Counted from the stretch's first letter, positions 26,842 through 36,921 are shown. The stretch is DNA of 64,000 bases from Ferrovum sp. JA12 (GCF_001431705.1 NZ_LJWX01000001.1:744001-808000); one strand, 5' to 3'. Numbers and translations are program-made. Notes: generated from the letters alone by a model not told the origin.

Positions 26842-26886
26842 CACAAAAAATGAACAGTTAGCCTCAACCACCATAGGAGCTTTAGC

Positions 26887-29238
26887 ATGGCAGTTGAACT
26901 CGAAAATTATCAGGATATATTGGAAGAGCTCGGAGAGCACGCAGGCGAAGTCTTACGAGCCTCTTGGGGTGAAGCTGCTCGTGTATTTAGCTCGCGTGGC
27001 ATCGAGAAATATTTCCTTGAAGCAGCAACGGGGCTCAAATCCCTGGGTCGTGGTACCGATCTGGTCGTGTCATTTATCCAAAGCGCACCAGCAGTAGCGC
27101 GTGAACTGGGCGAGGATGCGATCAGCGATTTACTGGCCACAACCATCAAGATGTATTCCAAAACCAGTGCTTCGGTTATTGCTGCCATCTTTTCAAGTAG
27201 CCCGGTGGCAGCAGCACGACTTGGCGATCCCGAACTTTTCCGCTCTTATCTGCATTTACTGGATACTCTGCTGGCACAGGCACCGCGCGGTTTGAAACCG
27301 ATGCTAGATCACCTTGATGTATTGCTCAGCCAGCTTACGCTGGGCGGTTTGCGCCGCTGGATCATGTGGGGAGCACAGGCACATAAAACCAATTTTGAAG
27401 ATCAGCTTAAATACTTCAGTCTGGATAGTCTCGAATCCATGAGTGTATTGCAAAAGGAGCGTAAGGGCACCCTATTTATCGACGTGCAGCGTCGCATCGG
27501 CATGTATTTACGTGCGCTGTGGGCGCGCGATTTTTTTATGCGGCCTACCAGCGGAGACTTTGAAAAACGCGAAGGTTATCAACCTTATATTGATGGTTAC
27601 ATCATACACTTACCCGACGCCTATGATGACTACGTTTATACCACGGTAGAGGGCGAAGAAAAACGTGTCACTGGTATCGAATTGTATCGTGCCAGTGCTG
27701 CCCATGCGGCCTGCCATCAGGTGTATACCAGTAAACAATTTGATGATACCGGTTTGAGTGCATTACAGAAGGCATTGTGTGGTCTGATTGAGGATGCGCG
27801 TATTGAAAAACTGGCAATGGAAAAATTTCCAGGTCTCCGGCAGACTTGGTCGGAATTGCATACCGCCACGCCACAGTCTGGTGAAACTTCTGTTGAACTG
27901 ATGAAGAGACTGGCGCGACGTTTGCAAGATAAACATTATTATGACAACCATGCCTGGGTGACACTCGGGCTTCGTCTATTTAATGAGAAAAATAAGCAAG
28001 ACAATGTGACGGAGTGGGTCATAGAAATCGGTAAGGAATTGGCAGCCGAATTACAACTCTTGGGCGTTACTTACAGCCAGTCCAAGGATCAGATCGACAT
28101 CCCCTATCGCGACGATAACCGCTATATGTGGGAGTTTGAGGATATACGCGAGACTACCCAGGTTATCGCCGGCATGAATTCCCATCAGATACGCAAAACG
28201 GTCAGCGTAATGGAAATGATTAATGCGCTCGACGTACCGGGTGCAGGTGACGATGCCAATGAAATATGGGTTCTGAAAAGCGAATTCTTTCGTGATGAGG
28301 AAACTACCAGTATTAACCAGCAGGAAGGTCGCGAGCCGCCTCCGGAACCCTATCACTATGCCGAGTGGGATTACCAGATGCAGTTGGACAGGCCTGACTG
28401 GTGCACCGTGTTGGAAAAACGTGCAAAGCCGGGTGATGTGAAAATTATTAACGACATCGTGGTTAAGCATAAACCCATCATCGGTCGTTTGAAGCACCTC
28501 ATCGAAGCTATGCAGCCGCAAGGGGTGCAACGTATCCGTAAAGTGGAAGATGGCGATGAGATCGATCTGAATGCAGCAGTGCTGGCGATGACAGAAATGC
28601 GGAGGGGCGAACAACCCAATCCCCGCATCATGATACGCAACGTTCGCAAAGTTCGTGATTTATCAGTACTACTACTAATCGATTTGTCAGAGTCTACCAA
28701 TGATGCTGTGATGGGTTCGGAAAGTACCGTGTTGCAACTGGCACGTGAAGCGACTGTGCTGCTGGCTGATGCGCTGGACAAGATTGGCGATCCGTTTGCG
28801 ATACACGGTTTCGATTCAAATGGTCGTCATGATATTGAATATTTCCGTTACAAGGATTTCGGTGCGTCTTATAACGACCATGCCAAGGCCAGACTAGCAG
28901 GCATGAGCGGACAACTTTCCACTCGTATGGGAGCGGCAATGCGCCATGCAGGCTCGATACTGAAACGTCAACCCAGCAGCAAAAAATTATTATTGGTCAT
29001 TACTGATGGAGAGCCTGCAGACAATGATGTACGCGATCCACAGTATCTACGTTTCGATGCAAAAAAGGCAGTAGAGGAATTAACACGAAACGGAATATTG
29101 ACTTATTGCTTAAGCCTTGATCCTCGTTCTGATCAGTATGTGTCGCGTATCTTTGGTGCAAGAAATTATATGGTGGTAGATCACGTGCAGCGCTTACCTG
29201 AGAAGTTACCTATGCTTTATATGGGCTTGACACGATGA
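26887..29238 (+). CDS. cbbO: CbbO, von Willebrand A-domain RubisCO activase adaptor
   Basis: A 783-residue protein. The long N-terminal helical part recognises RubisCO and CbbQ. The C-terminal VWA domain has a complete MIDAS: DLSES (about residue 600), the Thr/Ser region LSTRMGAAMRHAG and ITDGEPADNDV. CbbO docks on the CbbQ hexamer and targets it to RubisCO. It is intact here although its CbbQ partner has a damaged nucleotide site. Its stop overlaps the start of a 50-codon frame (29235). Start has a clear ggagc ribosome site. Confidence 0.93.
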   Translation: MAVELENYQDILEELGEHAGEVLRASWGEAARVFSSRGIEKYFLEAATGLKSLGRGTDLVVSFIQSAPAVARELGEDAISDLLATTIKMYSKTSASVIAAIFSSSPVAAARLGDPELFRSYLHLLDTLLAQAPRGLKPMLDHLDVLLSQLTLGGLRRWIMWGAQAHKTNFEDQLKYFSLDSLESMSVLQKERKGTLFIDVQRRIGMYLRALWARDFFMRPTSGDFEKREGYQPYIDGYIIHLPDAYDDYVYTTVEGEEKRVTGIELYRASAAHAACHQVYTSKQFDDTGLSALQKALCGLIEDARIEKLAMEKFPGLRQTWSELHTATPQSGETSVELMKRLARRLQDKHYYDNHAWVTLGLRLFNEKNKQDNVTEWVIEIGKELAAELQLLGVTYSQSKDQIDIPYRDDNRYMWEFEDIRETTQVIAGMNSHQIRKTVSVMEMINALDVPGAGDDANEIWVLKSEFFRDEETTSINQQEGREPPPEPYHYAEWDYQMQLDRPDWCTVLEKRAKPGDVKIINDIVVKHKPIIGRLKHLIEAMQPQGVQRIRKVEDGDEIDLNAAVLAMTEMRRGEQPNPRIMIRNVRKVRDLSVLLLIDLSESTNDAVMGSESTVLQLAREATVLLADALDKIGDPFAIHGFDSNGRHDIEYFRYKDFGASYNDHAKARLAGMSGQLSTRMGAAMRHAGSILKRQPSSKKLLLVITDGEPADNDVRDPQYLRFDAKKAVEELTRNGILTYCLSLDPRSDQYVSRIFGARNYMVVDHVQRLPEKLPMLYMGLTR

Positions 29239-29387
29239 ATATCGAAAAATTAGTTTTGTTTAAATTGATTACTGAGGTACAGAACGAGCAGTTTTCAATC
29301 AGAGATACTACTTGGCTGACGTTTTGTGTTACGCAATTACTGAATACTTTCCGTTACCCCAAGGTATCAGGGAAGTATGCTTTTTAG
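29235..29387 (+). CDS. Small unknown ORF between cbbO and dabB
   Basis: A 50-codon frame whose ATG overlaps the cbbO stop (ATGA), the arrangement of a translationally coupled gene. The product (MNIEKLVLFKLITEVQNEQF then SIRDTTWLTFCVTQLLN) has no signal or obvious membrane helix and I do not recognise it. It could be a small operon protein, or the truncated beginning of a longer gene, since the frame ends abruptly before dabB. The overlap with cbbO could be chance. Confidence 0.4.
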   Translation: MNIEKLVLFKLITEVQNEQFSIRDTTWLTFCVTQLLNTFRYPKVSGKYAF

Positions 29388-29417
29388 CCCTTTTTAACAT
29401 TGCAAACGGAGATTGTC

Positions 29418-31073
29418 ATGCAATCCATATTTACCTTTCTTACACCTGCTCTGGTGCTGTTGGCCCCATTAGTCTTACTGTTGGCGGGGTTGATACCGAC
29501 TGCTTGGGCCAACCAGCGTCCGAAATTCATGGCGCACCTGAACGGAAATCTTGCTTGGTTAGCTTGCTTTTGCGCCTTATTGGCTGCGGTAGTCTACAGC
29601 GTCGATGGGGCACGTACTTGGACCCTCTACACTATCGACCTCCCGGGAAATATCGGTGCCTTTTCCATCACCGCCTATGTCAATACTGTCACTGTTATCA
29701 TGCTCGTTTTAGTCTCCTTCGTTGGCGCCGTGGTGACCCGCTACTCTCGGAACTATCTAGATGGAGATCTCAATCAGGGTCGCTTTCACAAGTGGCTTAG
29801 CCTGACTCTGGGCACCATTCTAGCTCTAATCATATCGGGCAACATGCTCATGTTCTGGCTAGCCTGGATCACCAATAGTTTATGCTTACACCAGCTGTTA
29901 ATGTTCTATCGAGAGCGTCGTGCCGCTCAGTTAGCTGCACATAAGAAGTTTATCGCTAATCGGATCAGTGACCTGAGCCATCTCACTGCTATTATTCTGA
30001 TCGGGTCGACCCTACATAGTCTGGAGTACTCGAACTTATTAAGCAGCGTGGGAAGGATGCAAGGATCACTCCCGCTTGCTTTGCAGTGTGCAGCTATGCT
30101 GATCGTACTGAGCGCTGTTCTCAAGTCTGCCCAATTTCCCCTCCATGGCTGGCTGATCCAGGTTGTGGAGGCGCCTACGCCAGTTTCTGCACTACTGCAT
30201 GCTGGCATTGTCAACGCAGGTGCTTTTCTAATCATCCGCATGAGTCCCATTATGTCCCAGTCTGAACTCGCACTCGGTACTCTGGCAATTATCGGGCTGG
30301 TTACCCTTGCCTTAGCCTCACTTGTAATGCTCACCCAGACTAGCATTAAAGTGTCGTTAGCTTGGTCTACCACTGCTCAGATGGGATTCATGCTTCTAGA
30401 GTGCGGACTCGGACTCTATAGCCTAGCTATGCTGCACTTAGTAGCCCACTCCCTTTACAAGGCCCATGCCTTTCTTGCCTCTGGTAGTGGCGTGGACGCC
30501 TTTCGGGCACCCACCATAGTGACCCGTAATGGAGACTTCAGATTTGGACGCCTGCTCATTGCTCTGGTAACCGGGTTGTCCATGACAGTAAGTGTGGGAG
30601 CGGTCTTTGGTATCACACCAGAGTCACAACCGTCCTTGATCGCTACAGGTAGCATCGTCGCGATCGCTATCACTCAACTATTATTACAAACGGCCAGCGT
30701 GATGGACAACGGCCTATTCTTGCTACGCGGTCTGGGATTGGGTGCCTTAGTCTGCACAATCTATTTCAGCCTGCATTCCCTGTTTGATATAGCCCTACAC
30801 GATAGCGTGTTACCCATACAAAATACGACAGGGCCTTTCCAAAAAGTATTGGCACTTGTCGTCGTCGGTATTTTTCTAGCTCTGTTGATGCTGCAGAAAC
30901 TTCTTAAATATGCCCCAGCGTCATGGATTGACGGACTTTACATGCATCTCTATAACGGTTTGTACATTGACGTATACATTACCAGGTTATTGCAACGAGT
31001 ATGGCCTAGCCCTACGCCGATTCAGGGCAACCTATCCACACCCTTTGCCACAGAAAGATCTCACAAAGGATAA
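29418..31073 (+). CDS. dabB: DAB inorganic carbon pump, membrane subunit DabB
   Basis: A 551-residue NuoL/MrpA-like (proton-conducting) membrane protein with about 14 hydrophobic segments. Signature stretches are KSAQFPLHGWLIQVVEAPTPVSALLHAGIVNAGAF and AWSTTAQMGFMLLECGLG. Next to a DUF2309 gene it is the membrane partner of the DAB complex, which uses the proton or cation gradient to drive DabA-catalysed bicarbonate formation in the cytoplasm. Start at 29418 follows acggag; an upstream TTG is less likely. It ends three bases before dabA. Confidence 0.9.
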   Translation: MQSIFTFLTPALVLLAPLVLLLAGLIPTAWANQRPKFMAHLNGNLAWLACFCALLAAVVYSVDGARTWTLYTIDLPGNIGAFSITAYVNTVTVIMLVLVSFVGAVVTRYSRNYLDGDLNQGRFHKWLSLTLGTILALIISGNMLMFWLAWITNSLCLHQLLMFYRERRAAQLAAHKKFIANRISDLSHLTAIILIGSTLHSLEYSNLLSSVGRMQGSLPLALQCAAMLIVLSAVLKSAQFPLHGWLIQVVEAPTPVSALLHAGIVNAGAFLIIRMSPIMSQSELALGTLAIIGLVTLALASLVMLTQTSIKVSLAWSTTAQMGFMLLECGLGLYSLAMLHLVAHSLYKAHAFLASGSGVDAFRAPTIVTRNGDFRFGRLLIALVTGLSMTVSVGAVFGITPESQPSLIATGSIVAIAITQLLLQTASVMDNGLFLLRGLGLGALVCTIYFSLHSLFDIALHDSVLPIQNTTGPFQKVLALVVVGIFLALLMLQKLLKYAPASWIDGLYMHLYNGLYIDVYITRLLQRVWPSPTPIQGNLSTPFATERSHKG

Positions 31074-31075
31074 TC

Positions 31076-33667
31076 ATGAACACAAACGTTATTAACGCCA
31101 AGAGCGGGACTGAGAGAGCGATCTTCGAAGATCCTTCATTAGGAACTAAGACAGAACGAATGCTAAAAAACCAGTCGGATAAACTGATGGCTCCCGATAC
31201 CGCAGAACTGAACAGATGTATCGACGCAGCTTGCGGGAGGATCGCACCGCTGTGGCCGCTAAAACACTTCATTGCCGTTAATCCTTTTTTCGGGCTAAGC
31301 GACCACAGTTTCCAATCTGCCTCCGACACCCTGGCTCGTATTACCGGCACTAATCTTTACATGCCGCGTGATTATTACCGCGAGCAATTGGTAAAAGGCC
31401 GTATTTCGCGAGAAGACCTGCAGCAAGCCATCGTTCGCTGTGGTAGCCAGCTTGATATATCCATAGTTGAATGGACTCTGGCAGCCTCGGCGCCCCGACC
31501 CAGATTGGGTATGGCCTCGGTCAGCGAAGTACTAGAGCAGGTGGAGGGTGGACTTTGGTCAAGTTTTGTCACTGAGCGCATCAGCCTGCACTGTGCTGCC
31601 TACTTTGATCTGGGTCAAGCCATCGTAGCCATGCCCTGGCGAGACCAGTCTCTGTATGCATCCTGGCTCAAAGCTGCCGCTATTGATCGCAGTCCCGCGA
31701 TGATGGGTTTGCAACACTTCCGCTCGGAAGTCGCCTTGCTGCCTGCAGATCCGCGTACCGCCATCGCTTGGGCCGTTACCCAATTGGGTATCCCAGAGGA
31801 AGGAATGGAACGCTATCTGCATGCCTCGCTATTGAGCATCGGTGGCTGGGCGGCCTGGGCCCGTTACTTGCGCTGGCAGGCAGAACTGGGCGGTAAGAGG
31901 GACGATTCCATCGTCGACCTATTGGCAATCCGTCTGATTTGGGATGTATTACTGTTTAGGGAAAAAGAGTCGGTAGCTCTGGTAGCGCGGTGGCGAGAGA
32001 TGTTGGCTGCCTGTATGCGTCCGCCCTCTGCTAAGCGCCAAGCAGCAGCAGAGATTGATCGTATTATGCTTAACGCCATGGAAATTGGCTTTCAACGTAC
32101 TATAATATCGAGCCTCAATAATCCACCACGTAAGGGGGAGCAAACTCGGCCAGCAGCCCAGGCTGTTTTCTGTATTGATGTGCGTTCCGAAGTGTTTCGC
32201 CGTTGCCTAGAGACTGTGGCGCCATCGGTGCAGACCATCGGTTTTGCCGGTTTCTTCGGGATTTTTATCGAGTATGTTCCTTTGGGTGCCAGTGTCGGTC
32301 ATAGCCATGTGCCAGTCATCTTCAATCCGGCCTATCGCATATACGAAAAGATGAAGGATGGCGACCAGCAGACAAATCATGCGCTGACTAAGCGGCGCCG
32401 TCGTATTGGTTTATTCAAAGCGTGGAAGGGTTTTAAACTCTCGGCGTCCTCCTGTTTCTCCTTTGTTGAAGCTGCTGGGTTAATGTACGCACCTAAGCTG
32501 CTGACAGACAGCTTAGGCTGGAGCAGGCCAGTTCCAGATCCATATACCCAGGGTCTCGACCTGAGTATTCTCGATCGCATAGAACCTTCGTTGGCAGAGA
32601 TCCCCAAGGCACAACTCTCCCCTCACCATGAAGATTCAGGAATACCAGAGTCTGATTGGGTTGGGCATGCCGAGCGTATCCTGCGTGCAATGTCGATGAC
32701 AGACAATTTTGGGCGTTTAGTATTGTTGGCTGGTCATGGTAGCTCCACTGTGAACAATCCCCATGCCACTGGTTTGGACTGTGGCGCCTGCGCTGGACAA
32801 ACTGGCGAAGCTAGCGCCCGAGTGGTGGTTGCACTGCTCAATCAACCTTCAGTGCGGCGCGATTTGCAACAACGAGGCATTGTCATCCCTGAAGACACGT
32901 GGTTCCTGGCTGGTTTGCACGATACTACCACTGACAAGGTGCGTTTATTCGATACCGATGACGTACCCCATCAGTTACTGCATGATCTGGAGAAACTCCG
33001 TCAGTTGCTAGAGCAAGCAGGAGAGCTGACCCGTATGCAACGCTCAGTATTACTGGGAATTGCCGGCCAGACTGACCAAGCAGTAGAGGCTAATGTGCGC
33101 CAACGTAGCCTTGACTGGTCCCAAGTGCGGCCGGAGTGGGCTCTGGCCAATAATGCTGCCTTTATTGTCGCGCCGCGGGAACGCACGTCTTGCATGGATC
33201 TGGGTGGAAGAGCTTTTCTTCACGATTATCAGTGGCAAGCTGACAATGGTTTTCAGATTCTAGAGCTGATCATGACCGCGCCTATGGTGGTAACAAACTG
33301 GATCAACATGCAGTACTACGGCTCAGTAGTTAATAATAAACTCTTCGGCAGTGGAAATAAGGTACTACACAACATAACAGGCGGAGCAATCGGTGTGCTG
33401 GAGGGTAATGGCGGTGATTTGCGCGTTGGTCTACCCATTCAGTCTCTGCATGACGGCAAGAATTGGGTTCATGAACCGATGCGACTGAGCGTCTTCATCG
33501 AGGCCCCTCAGGCAGCCATGGATGCCATCATCGCTCGCCATGAATTGATTCGTCAGTTGGTTGAGAATGGCTGGTTACACCTGTTCCAGATTGACGAGGA
33601 CGTTAGCGTCTACCGTCGAGTATCTGTTGCCCAGTGGGAACGAGTCTCACCTGTTGCGACCGACTAG
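31076..33667 (+). CDS. dabA: DAB inorganic carbon pump, catalytic subunit DabA (DUF2309)
   Basis: An 863-residue beta-carbonic-anhydrase-like protein. The zinc and active-site residues known for Halothiobacillus DabA are conserved: Cys366 and Asp368 (AVFCIDVRSE), His554 (LAGHGS) and Cys569 (GLDCGAC), with the same 15-residue His-Cys spacing. With DabB it converts CO2 to bicarbonate unidirectionally and so raises the cytoplasmic bicarbonate pool for the carboxysome. Codon use is visibly more GC-rich than in the flanking genes after 33900. It ends the CO2-concentrating operon. Confidence 0.95.
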   Translation: MNTNVINAKSGTERAIFEDPSLGTKTERMLKNQSDKLMAPDTAELNRCIDAACGRIAPLWPLKHFIAVNPFFGLSDHSFQSASDTLARITGTNLYMPRDYYREQLVKGRISREDLQQAIVRCGSQLDISIVEWTLAASAPRPRLGMASVSEVLEQVEGGLWSSFVTERISLHCAAYFDLGQAIVAMPWRDQSLYASWLKAAAIDRSPAMMGLQHFRSEVALLPADPRTAIAWAVTQLGIPEEGMERYLHASLLSIGGWAAWARYLRWQAELGGKRDDSIVDLLAIRLIWDVLLFREKESVALVARWREMLAACMRPPSAKRQAAAEIDRIMLNAMEIGFQRTIISSLNNPPRKGEQTRPAAQAVFCIDVRSEVFRRCLETVAPSVQTIGFAGFFGIFIEYVPLGASVGHSHVPVIFNPAYRIYEKMKDGDQQTNHALTKRRRRIGLFKAWKGFKLSASSCFSFVEAAGLMYAPKLLTDSLGWSRPVPDPYTQGLDLSILDRIEPSLAEIPKAQLSPHHEDSGIPESDWVGHAERILRAMSMTDNFGRLVLLAGHGSSTVNNPHATGLDCGACAGQTGEASARVVVALLNQPSVRRDLQQRGIVIPEDTWFLAGLHDTTTDKVRLFDTDDVPHQLLHDLEKLRQLLEQAGELTRMQRSVLLGIAGQTDQAVEANVRQRSLDWSQVRPEWALANNAAFIVAPRERTSCMDLGGRAFLHDYQWQADNGFQILELIMTAPMVVTNWINMQYYGSVVNNKLFGSGNKVLHNITGGAIGVLEGNGGDLRVGLPIQSLHDGKNWVHEPMRLSVFIEAPQAAMDAIIARHELIRQLVENGWLHLFQIDEDVSVYRRVSVAQWERVSPVATD

Positions 33668-33913
33668 CGTATGACTGTTGTTTGGAGTTGCTATGACATG
33701 GGGTATTTATTCTCAATTCTGGGACTGAAATGAGGTAGGTCGTCAATAGTGGACACGAAAGGGTTCAAGCTACCAATATCTTAACGCCATGTTTATCCAG
33801 ATTACATATTTAAAAATGACTTAGGTAGCTTTTTCGACTCAGGTTAAATTGTATAATGAAATATGATTAGGTGAACATAATAACCAGTAGCCACTAGATC
33901 AGACTGGATTTAA

Positions 33914-34216
33914 ATGAAAAATAAATTATATGCGGGCGTTGATAAAGATAACAAAGGCGGACTAACCCATCTGGGGCGTATTGTGCGTGATGCATGGTTA
34001 TTTGGTATTTTGCCTGAAACACAAACCTGCGAGGGATGGAGTGCTGCACAAATGCAGAATTTGTATGAAAAGGTCCATGCGGCTTGGAAACCCTATGCGC
34101 ATATACCTAGTCACCTACCAGATGACTTACGGGAAAAACATACCAAATTGTATGCCGACGCAATTATAAAGGCTCGCAAGAATGGTTGGGATCCGGAGTT
34201 GGGTGAAGACGAATAA
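33914..34216 (+). CDS. Small conserved-type protein of unknown function
   Basis: A 100-residue soluble protein: NKLYAGVDKDNKGGLTHLGRI, RDAWLFGILPETQTCEGW, and an acidic end WDPELGEDE. I believe similar proteins occur widely in beta- and gammaproteobacteria as uncharacterised products, but I cannot name a function. A good -10 element (tataat at 33852) stands 56 bases upstream, so it probably has its own promoter separate from dabA. Confidence 0.75.
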   Translation: MKNKLYAGVDKDNKGGLTHLGRIVRDAWLFGILPETQTCEGWSAAQMQNLYEKVHAAWKPYAHIPSHLPDDLREKHTKLYADAIIKARKNGWDPELGEDE

Positions 34217-34882
34217 TGGGTTTTCCTCACTGTTGAAGACGTTTCTCGGTTTTCAGTGGGCTACCCACAGTGTGTAACCTCTTAAAAACCATCGGGATCA
34301 GTTGATTTAAATAGCTGCACCTGTGGGTTCGATTACAGAACACTTCGATATCATTACAAGTATACGATTTGGTTTCCTCCTTATATGGCGTAAATTTGAT
34401 ATTTGATTCGTTCATTCTTCATATTGCTCAAGAATGATTCAACCACTGAAGTGACTTACCAATGATCTCGCAGTATCTCTCGTTCTGTTGGGTATGAGGG
34501 AGTAAATGATGCAATATGGAGCACCTTTCACCGTTTAGGGTGCAGAGGGTGGTTGAGGGTGGAGAGTCACCTTTTTTCGCAGCAATGAGGGAACTGCTGC
34601 GGGTCGATGTTAGGGTAAGATACCAAGGGAAAGTTCTCCGCAATTTCTGGCAAAGCATGATGCCGACTATAAGATTTCCTCCTGTAACTTGTTACGGATA
34701 TAGGGATAACCCTCAGGGAGTGTAGGATAACAAGGTTATAGTTATGATATTGTAACTGCCTAGCTATTAAAATTAGTTTTAATGTTGCTGATTTAAAACA
34801 TTTTTCTTTTTAAGATGTCTATGGTAATCAGAGGGTCTTTAAAAACATTAAATATAATTATTTATTATTCGAGGGGGTTGGG
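34217..34882. other. Intergenic stretch, no recognisable gene
   Basis: 666 bases between the small protein and the sel1-repeat gene. Frames of up to about 75 codons occur on both strands but none has a ribosome site plus recognisable family features. The last 150 bases are very AT-rich and probably hold the promoter of the next gene. Confidence 0.5.
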
Positions 34883-35611
34883 ATGGGATACCCAAACATT
34901 AAAGGGTTAATGGTTTTTTTCTATCTATTCATCGCATCTATTGATTTGCAAGCCTTGGAAAATAAAGAGGCTCAGTCCTTGGCCTTTAAAGCATATAAAG
35001 GTAATGCCGGGGCGTTACAACAACTTAAAAGTGCCGCTGATGTGGGGGACTCTGTAGCGCAAAATTGGTTAGGCTCATATTTCAGAGAAAAACATGAATT
35101 CAATAATGCTCTTATTTGGTTCAATAAGGCTGCCCAACAGAATAACCCCGTTGCTTTAAATAACCTCGGATTTCTTTTTAGTGAAGGGGTTGGCGTAAAA
35201 GCGGACAGTCCGAAGGCTCTGGTGTACTATAAGCGTGCTGCAGAATTGGGTAATCTTGATGCAGATAATAACCTTGCTTTAATGTATGCACAGGGTGAAG
35301 GAGTCCCTCAGAGCTATAGAGACGCTTACATTTGGTTTGAAAAAGCGGCGGATATGGGTGATGGGCTTGCTACAGCAAATATCGGCATATACTATGCACA
35401 GGGTTTTGGTGTACAAAAAAATAACATCATCGCTTTTGCTTTATGTAAGCGTGCTGTATTGATGGGGGTGGGGCAAGCGCAACGTTGTAAGTCAGAATTG
35501 ATTAAGCAGATGGATCAACATCAAGTTGTCCGTGCTGATCAATTATCCGATCGTATTCAGCAGTTGGGTGTACGTAACGCTATTAATGAGTATTTATCTA
35601 AATCGCACTGA
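34883..35611 (+). CDS. Sel1-repeat (TPR-like) exported protein
   Basis: A 242-residue protein with an N-terminal hydrophobic signal (about residues 9-24, ending near LQALE) and four to five Sel1 repeats, for example NPVALNNLGFLFSEGVGVKAD, NLDADNNLALMYAQGEGVPQS and GLATANIGIYYAQGFGVQKN. Such proteins are periplasmic or membrane-associated protein-interaction scaffolds. It starts a close-packed run with the rhomboid protease and queuosine genes. The specific partner is unknown. Confidence 0.85.
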   Translation: MGYPNIKGLMVFFYLFIASIDLQALENKEAQSLAFKAYKGNAGALQQLKSAADVGDSVAQNWLGSYFREKHEFNNALIWFNKAAQQNNPVALNNLGFLFSEGVGVKADSPKALVYYKRAAELGNLDADNNLALMYAQGEGVPQSYRDAYIWFEKAADMGDGLATANIGIYYAQGFGVQKNNIIAFALCKRAVLMGVGQAQRCKSELIKQMDQHQVVRADQLSDRIQQLGVRNAINEYLSKSH

Positions 35612-35625
35612 GAAAAAATGTAACC

Positions 35626-36231
35626 ATGTTTGATTTTGTCCCAAAAGTAACGCGTACATTAATTTTTATTAATGTCATTGTTTTTTTTATACAAACCCTC
35701 ACAGCCACTACTCTTCCTATTGAGTGGTTAGCCTTATGGCCGGTGTCCGTACCCCCTGGTTTTATTGGCTATCCAAAGTTTGAACCTTGGCAAATAATCA
35801 CTTATGCTTTTTTACATGGCGGCATCAATCATCTTTTTTTGAACATGTTAGGTCTTTATATGTTCGGGGCCGATGTGGAAAGAGTGTTTGGTGAGAAGCG
35901 TTATTTACAACTGTATTTTTCCTCGGTGGTTTCTGCGGCTTTGTTTCAAATGATATTCTATTCACTGGTCGGTGGAGAACCCTCTCCAACCATTGGTGCC
36001 TCAGGGGGGGTATTTGGTTTGTTGTTAACTTACGCACTATGTTTCCCAAAGCGTACAGTGATTCTTTTAATTCCTCCTATCCCAATGCCGGCTTGGCTGT
36101 TTGCTACGCTCTACGGCGGCATAGAGTTGTTCCAAGGTGTTGCAGGAACGCAAGCGGGAGTCGCACATTTTGCTCATTTAGGTGGTATGTTGGGGGCTTG
36201 GGTATTCCTTAAATATTGGCGAAGAAGATAG
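35626..36231 (+). CDS. Rhomboid family intramembrane serine protease
   Basis: A 201-residue six-helix rhomboid. The catalytic dyad is Ser126 (IGASGGVFG) and His184 (HFAHLGGMLGA), and the L1-loop helix-2 motif HGGINHLFLNMLGLYMFG is present. It cleaves membrane proteins within their transmembrane helices; the substrate is unknown. It lies 14 bases after the Sel1 gene and its stop directly abuts the queC start, so it is probably in one operon with the queuosine genes. Confidence 0.92.
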   Translation: MFDFVPKVTRTLIFINVIVFFIQTLTATTLPIEWLALWPVSVPPGFIGYPKFEPWQIITYAFLHGGINHLFLNMLGLYMFGADVERVFGEKRYLQLYFSSVVSAALFQMIFYSLVGGEPSPTIGASGGVFGLLLTYALCFPKRTVILLIPPIPMPAWLFATLYGGIELFQGVAGTQAGVAHFAHLGGMLGAWVFLKYWRRR

Positions 36232-36918
36232 ATGAATAAACCGGCAGTGATTTTGCTAAGCGGTGGTTTAGATTCCACCACAGTTTTGGCTATTGCAAAA
36301 GAGCAAGGGTTTCTTCCTTATGCGATGAGTTTTGATTATGGCCAACGTCACCGGATAGAATTGGAGGCAGCAAAACGTATTGCTCAACATTTTAAGGTAG
36401 TGGAGCACAGTATAGTGCAATTTGATTTGCGTCAAATTGGTGGCTCCGCTCTCACCACTCAAGAACCCGTTCCGAAGCATCGATCGGTGGAGGAGATGGG
36501 GCAGGGTATTCCCATTACTTATGTGCCGGCACGAAACACAATTTTTCTGTCCTTTGCTCTAGCCTGGGCTGAGGTATTGGGGGCAGAAGATGTTTTTATT
36601 GGCGTGAATGCTCTGGATTATAGTGGCTACCCGGATTGTCGACCAGAATATATTCGCAGTTATGAACAGATGGCTAATCTTGCTACCCGCGCTGGTGTTG
36701 AGGGTAAGAGTCATTTGACTATTCATGCACCTTTAATGGCTATGACAAAAAAACAAATTATTGAAACGGGTTTATCTTTAGGGGTGGATTACTCTCTCAC
36801 CACGAGTTGCTATGATCCGGGTATTTTGGGACAGCCCTGCGGCCAATGTGATGCTTGTTTGTTGCGGAACAAGGGTTTTGCGGAATTACATATGATTGAC
36901 CCCTTGGTGGGAAAGTAA
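36232..36918 (+). CDS. queC: 7-cyano-7-deazaguanine synthase
   Basis: Makes preQ0 from 7-carboxy-7-deazaguanine with ammonia and ATP. A 228-residue PP-loop enzyme with [10 protein letters not shown] at the N-terminus, and a C-terminal zinc site with four cysteines ([17 protein letters not shown]). It is followed directly by the queD-like and queE genes, giving three preQ0 steps in order. The first enzyme (GTP cyclohydrolase) and queF/tgt/queA are not in the window. Confidence 0.96.
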   Translation: MNKPAVILLSGGLDSTTVLAIAKEQGFLPYAMSFDYGQRHRIELEAAKRIAQHFKVVEHSIVQFDLRQIGGSALTTQEPVPKHRSVEEMGQGIPITYVPARNTIFLSFALAWAEVLGAEDVFIGVNALDYSGYPDCRPEYIRSYEQMANLATRAGVEGKSHLTIHAPLMAMTKKQIIETGLSLGVDYSLTTSCYDPGILGQPCGQCDACLLRNKGFAELHMIDPLVGK

Positions 36919-36921
36919 GTG

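Noticed and set aside
34516-34725. 69-codon plus-strand ORF and its antisense counterpart
   Set aside because: No family resemblance and no ribosome site; likely chance.
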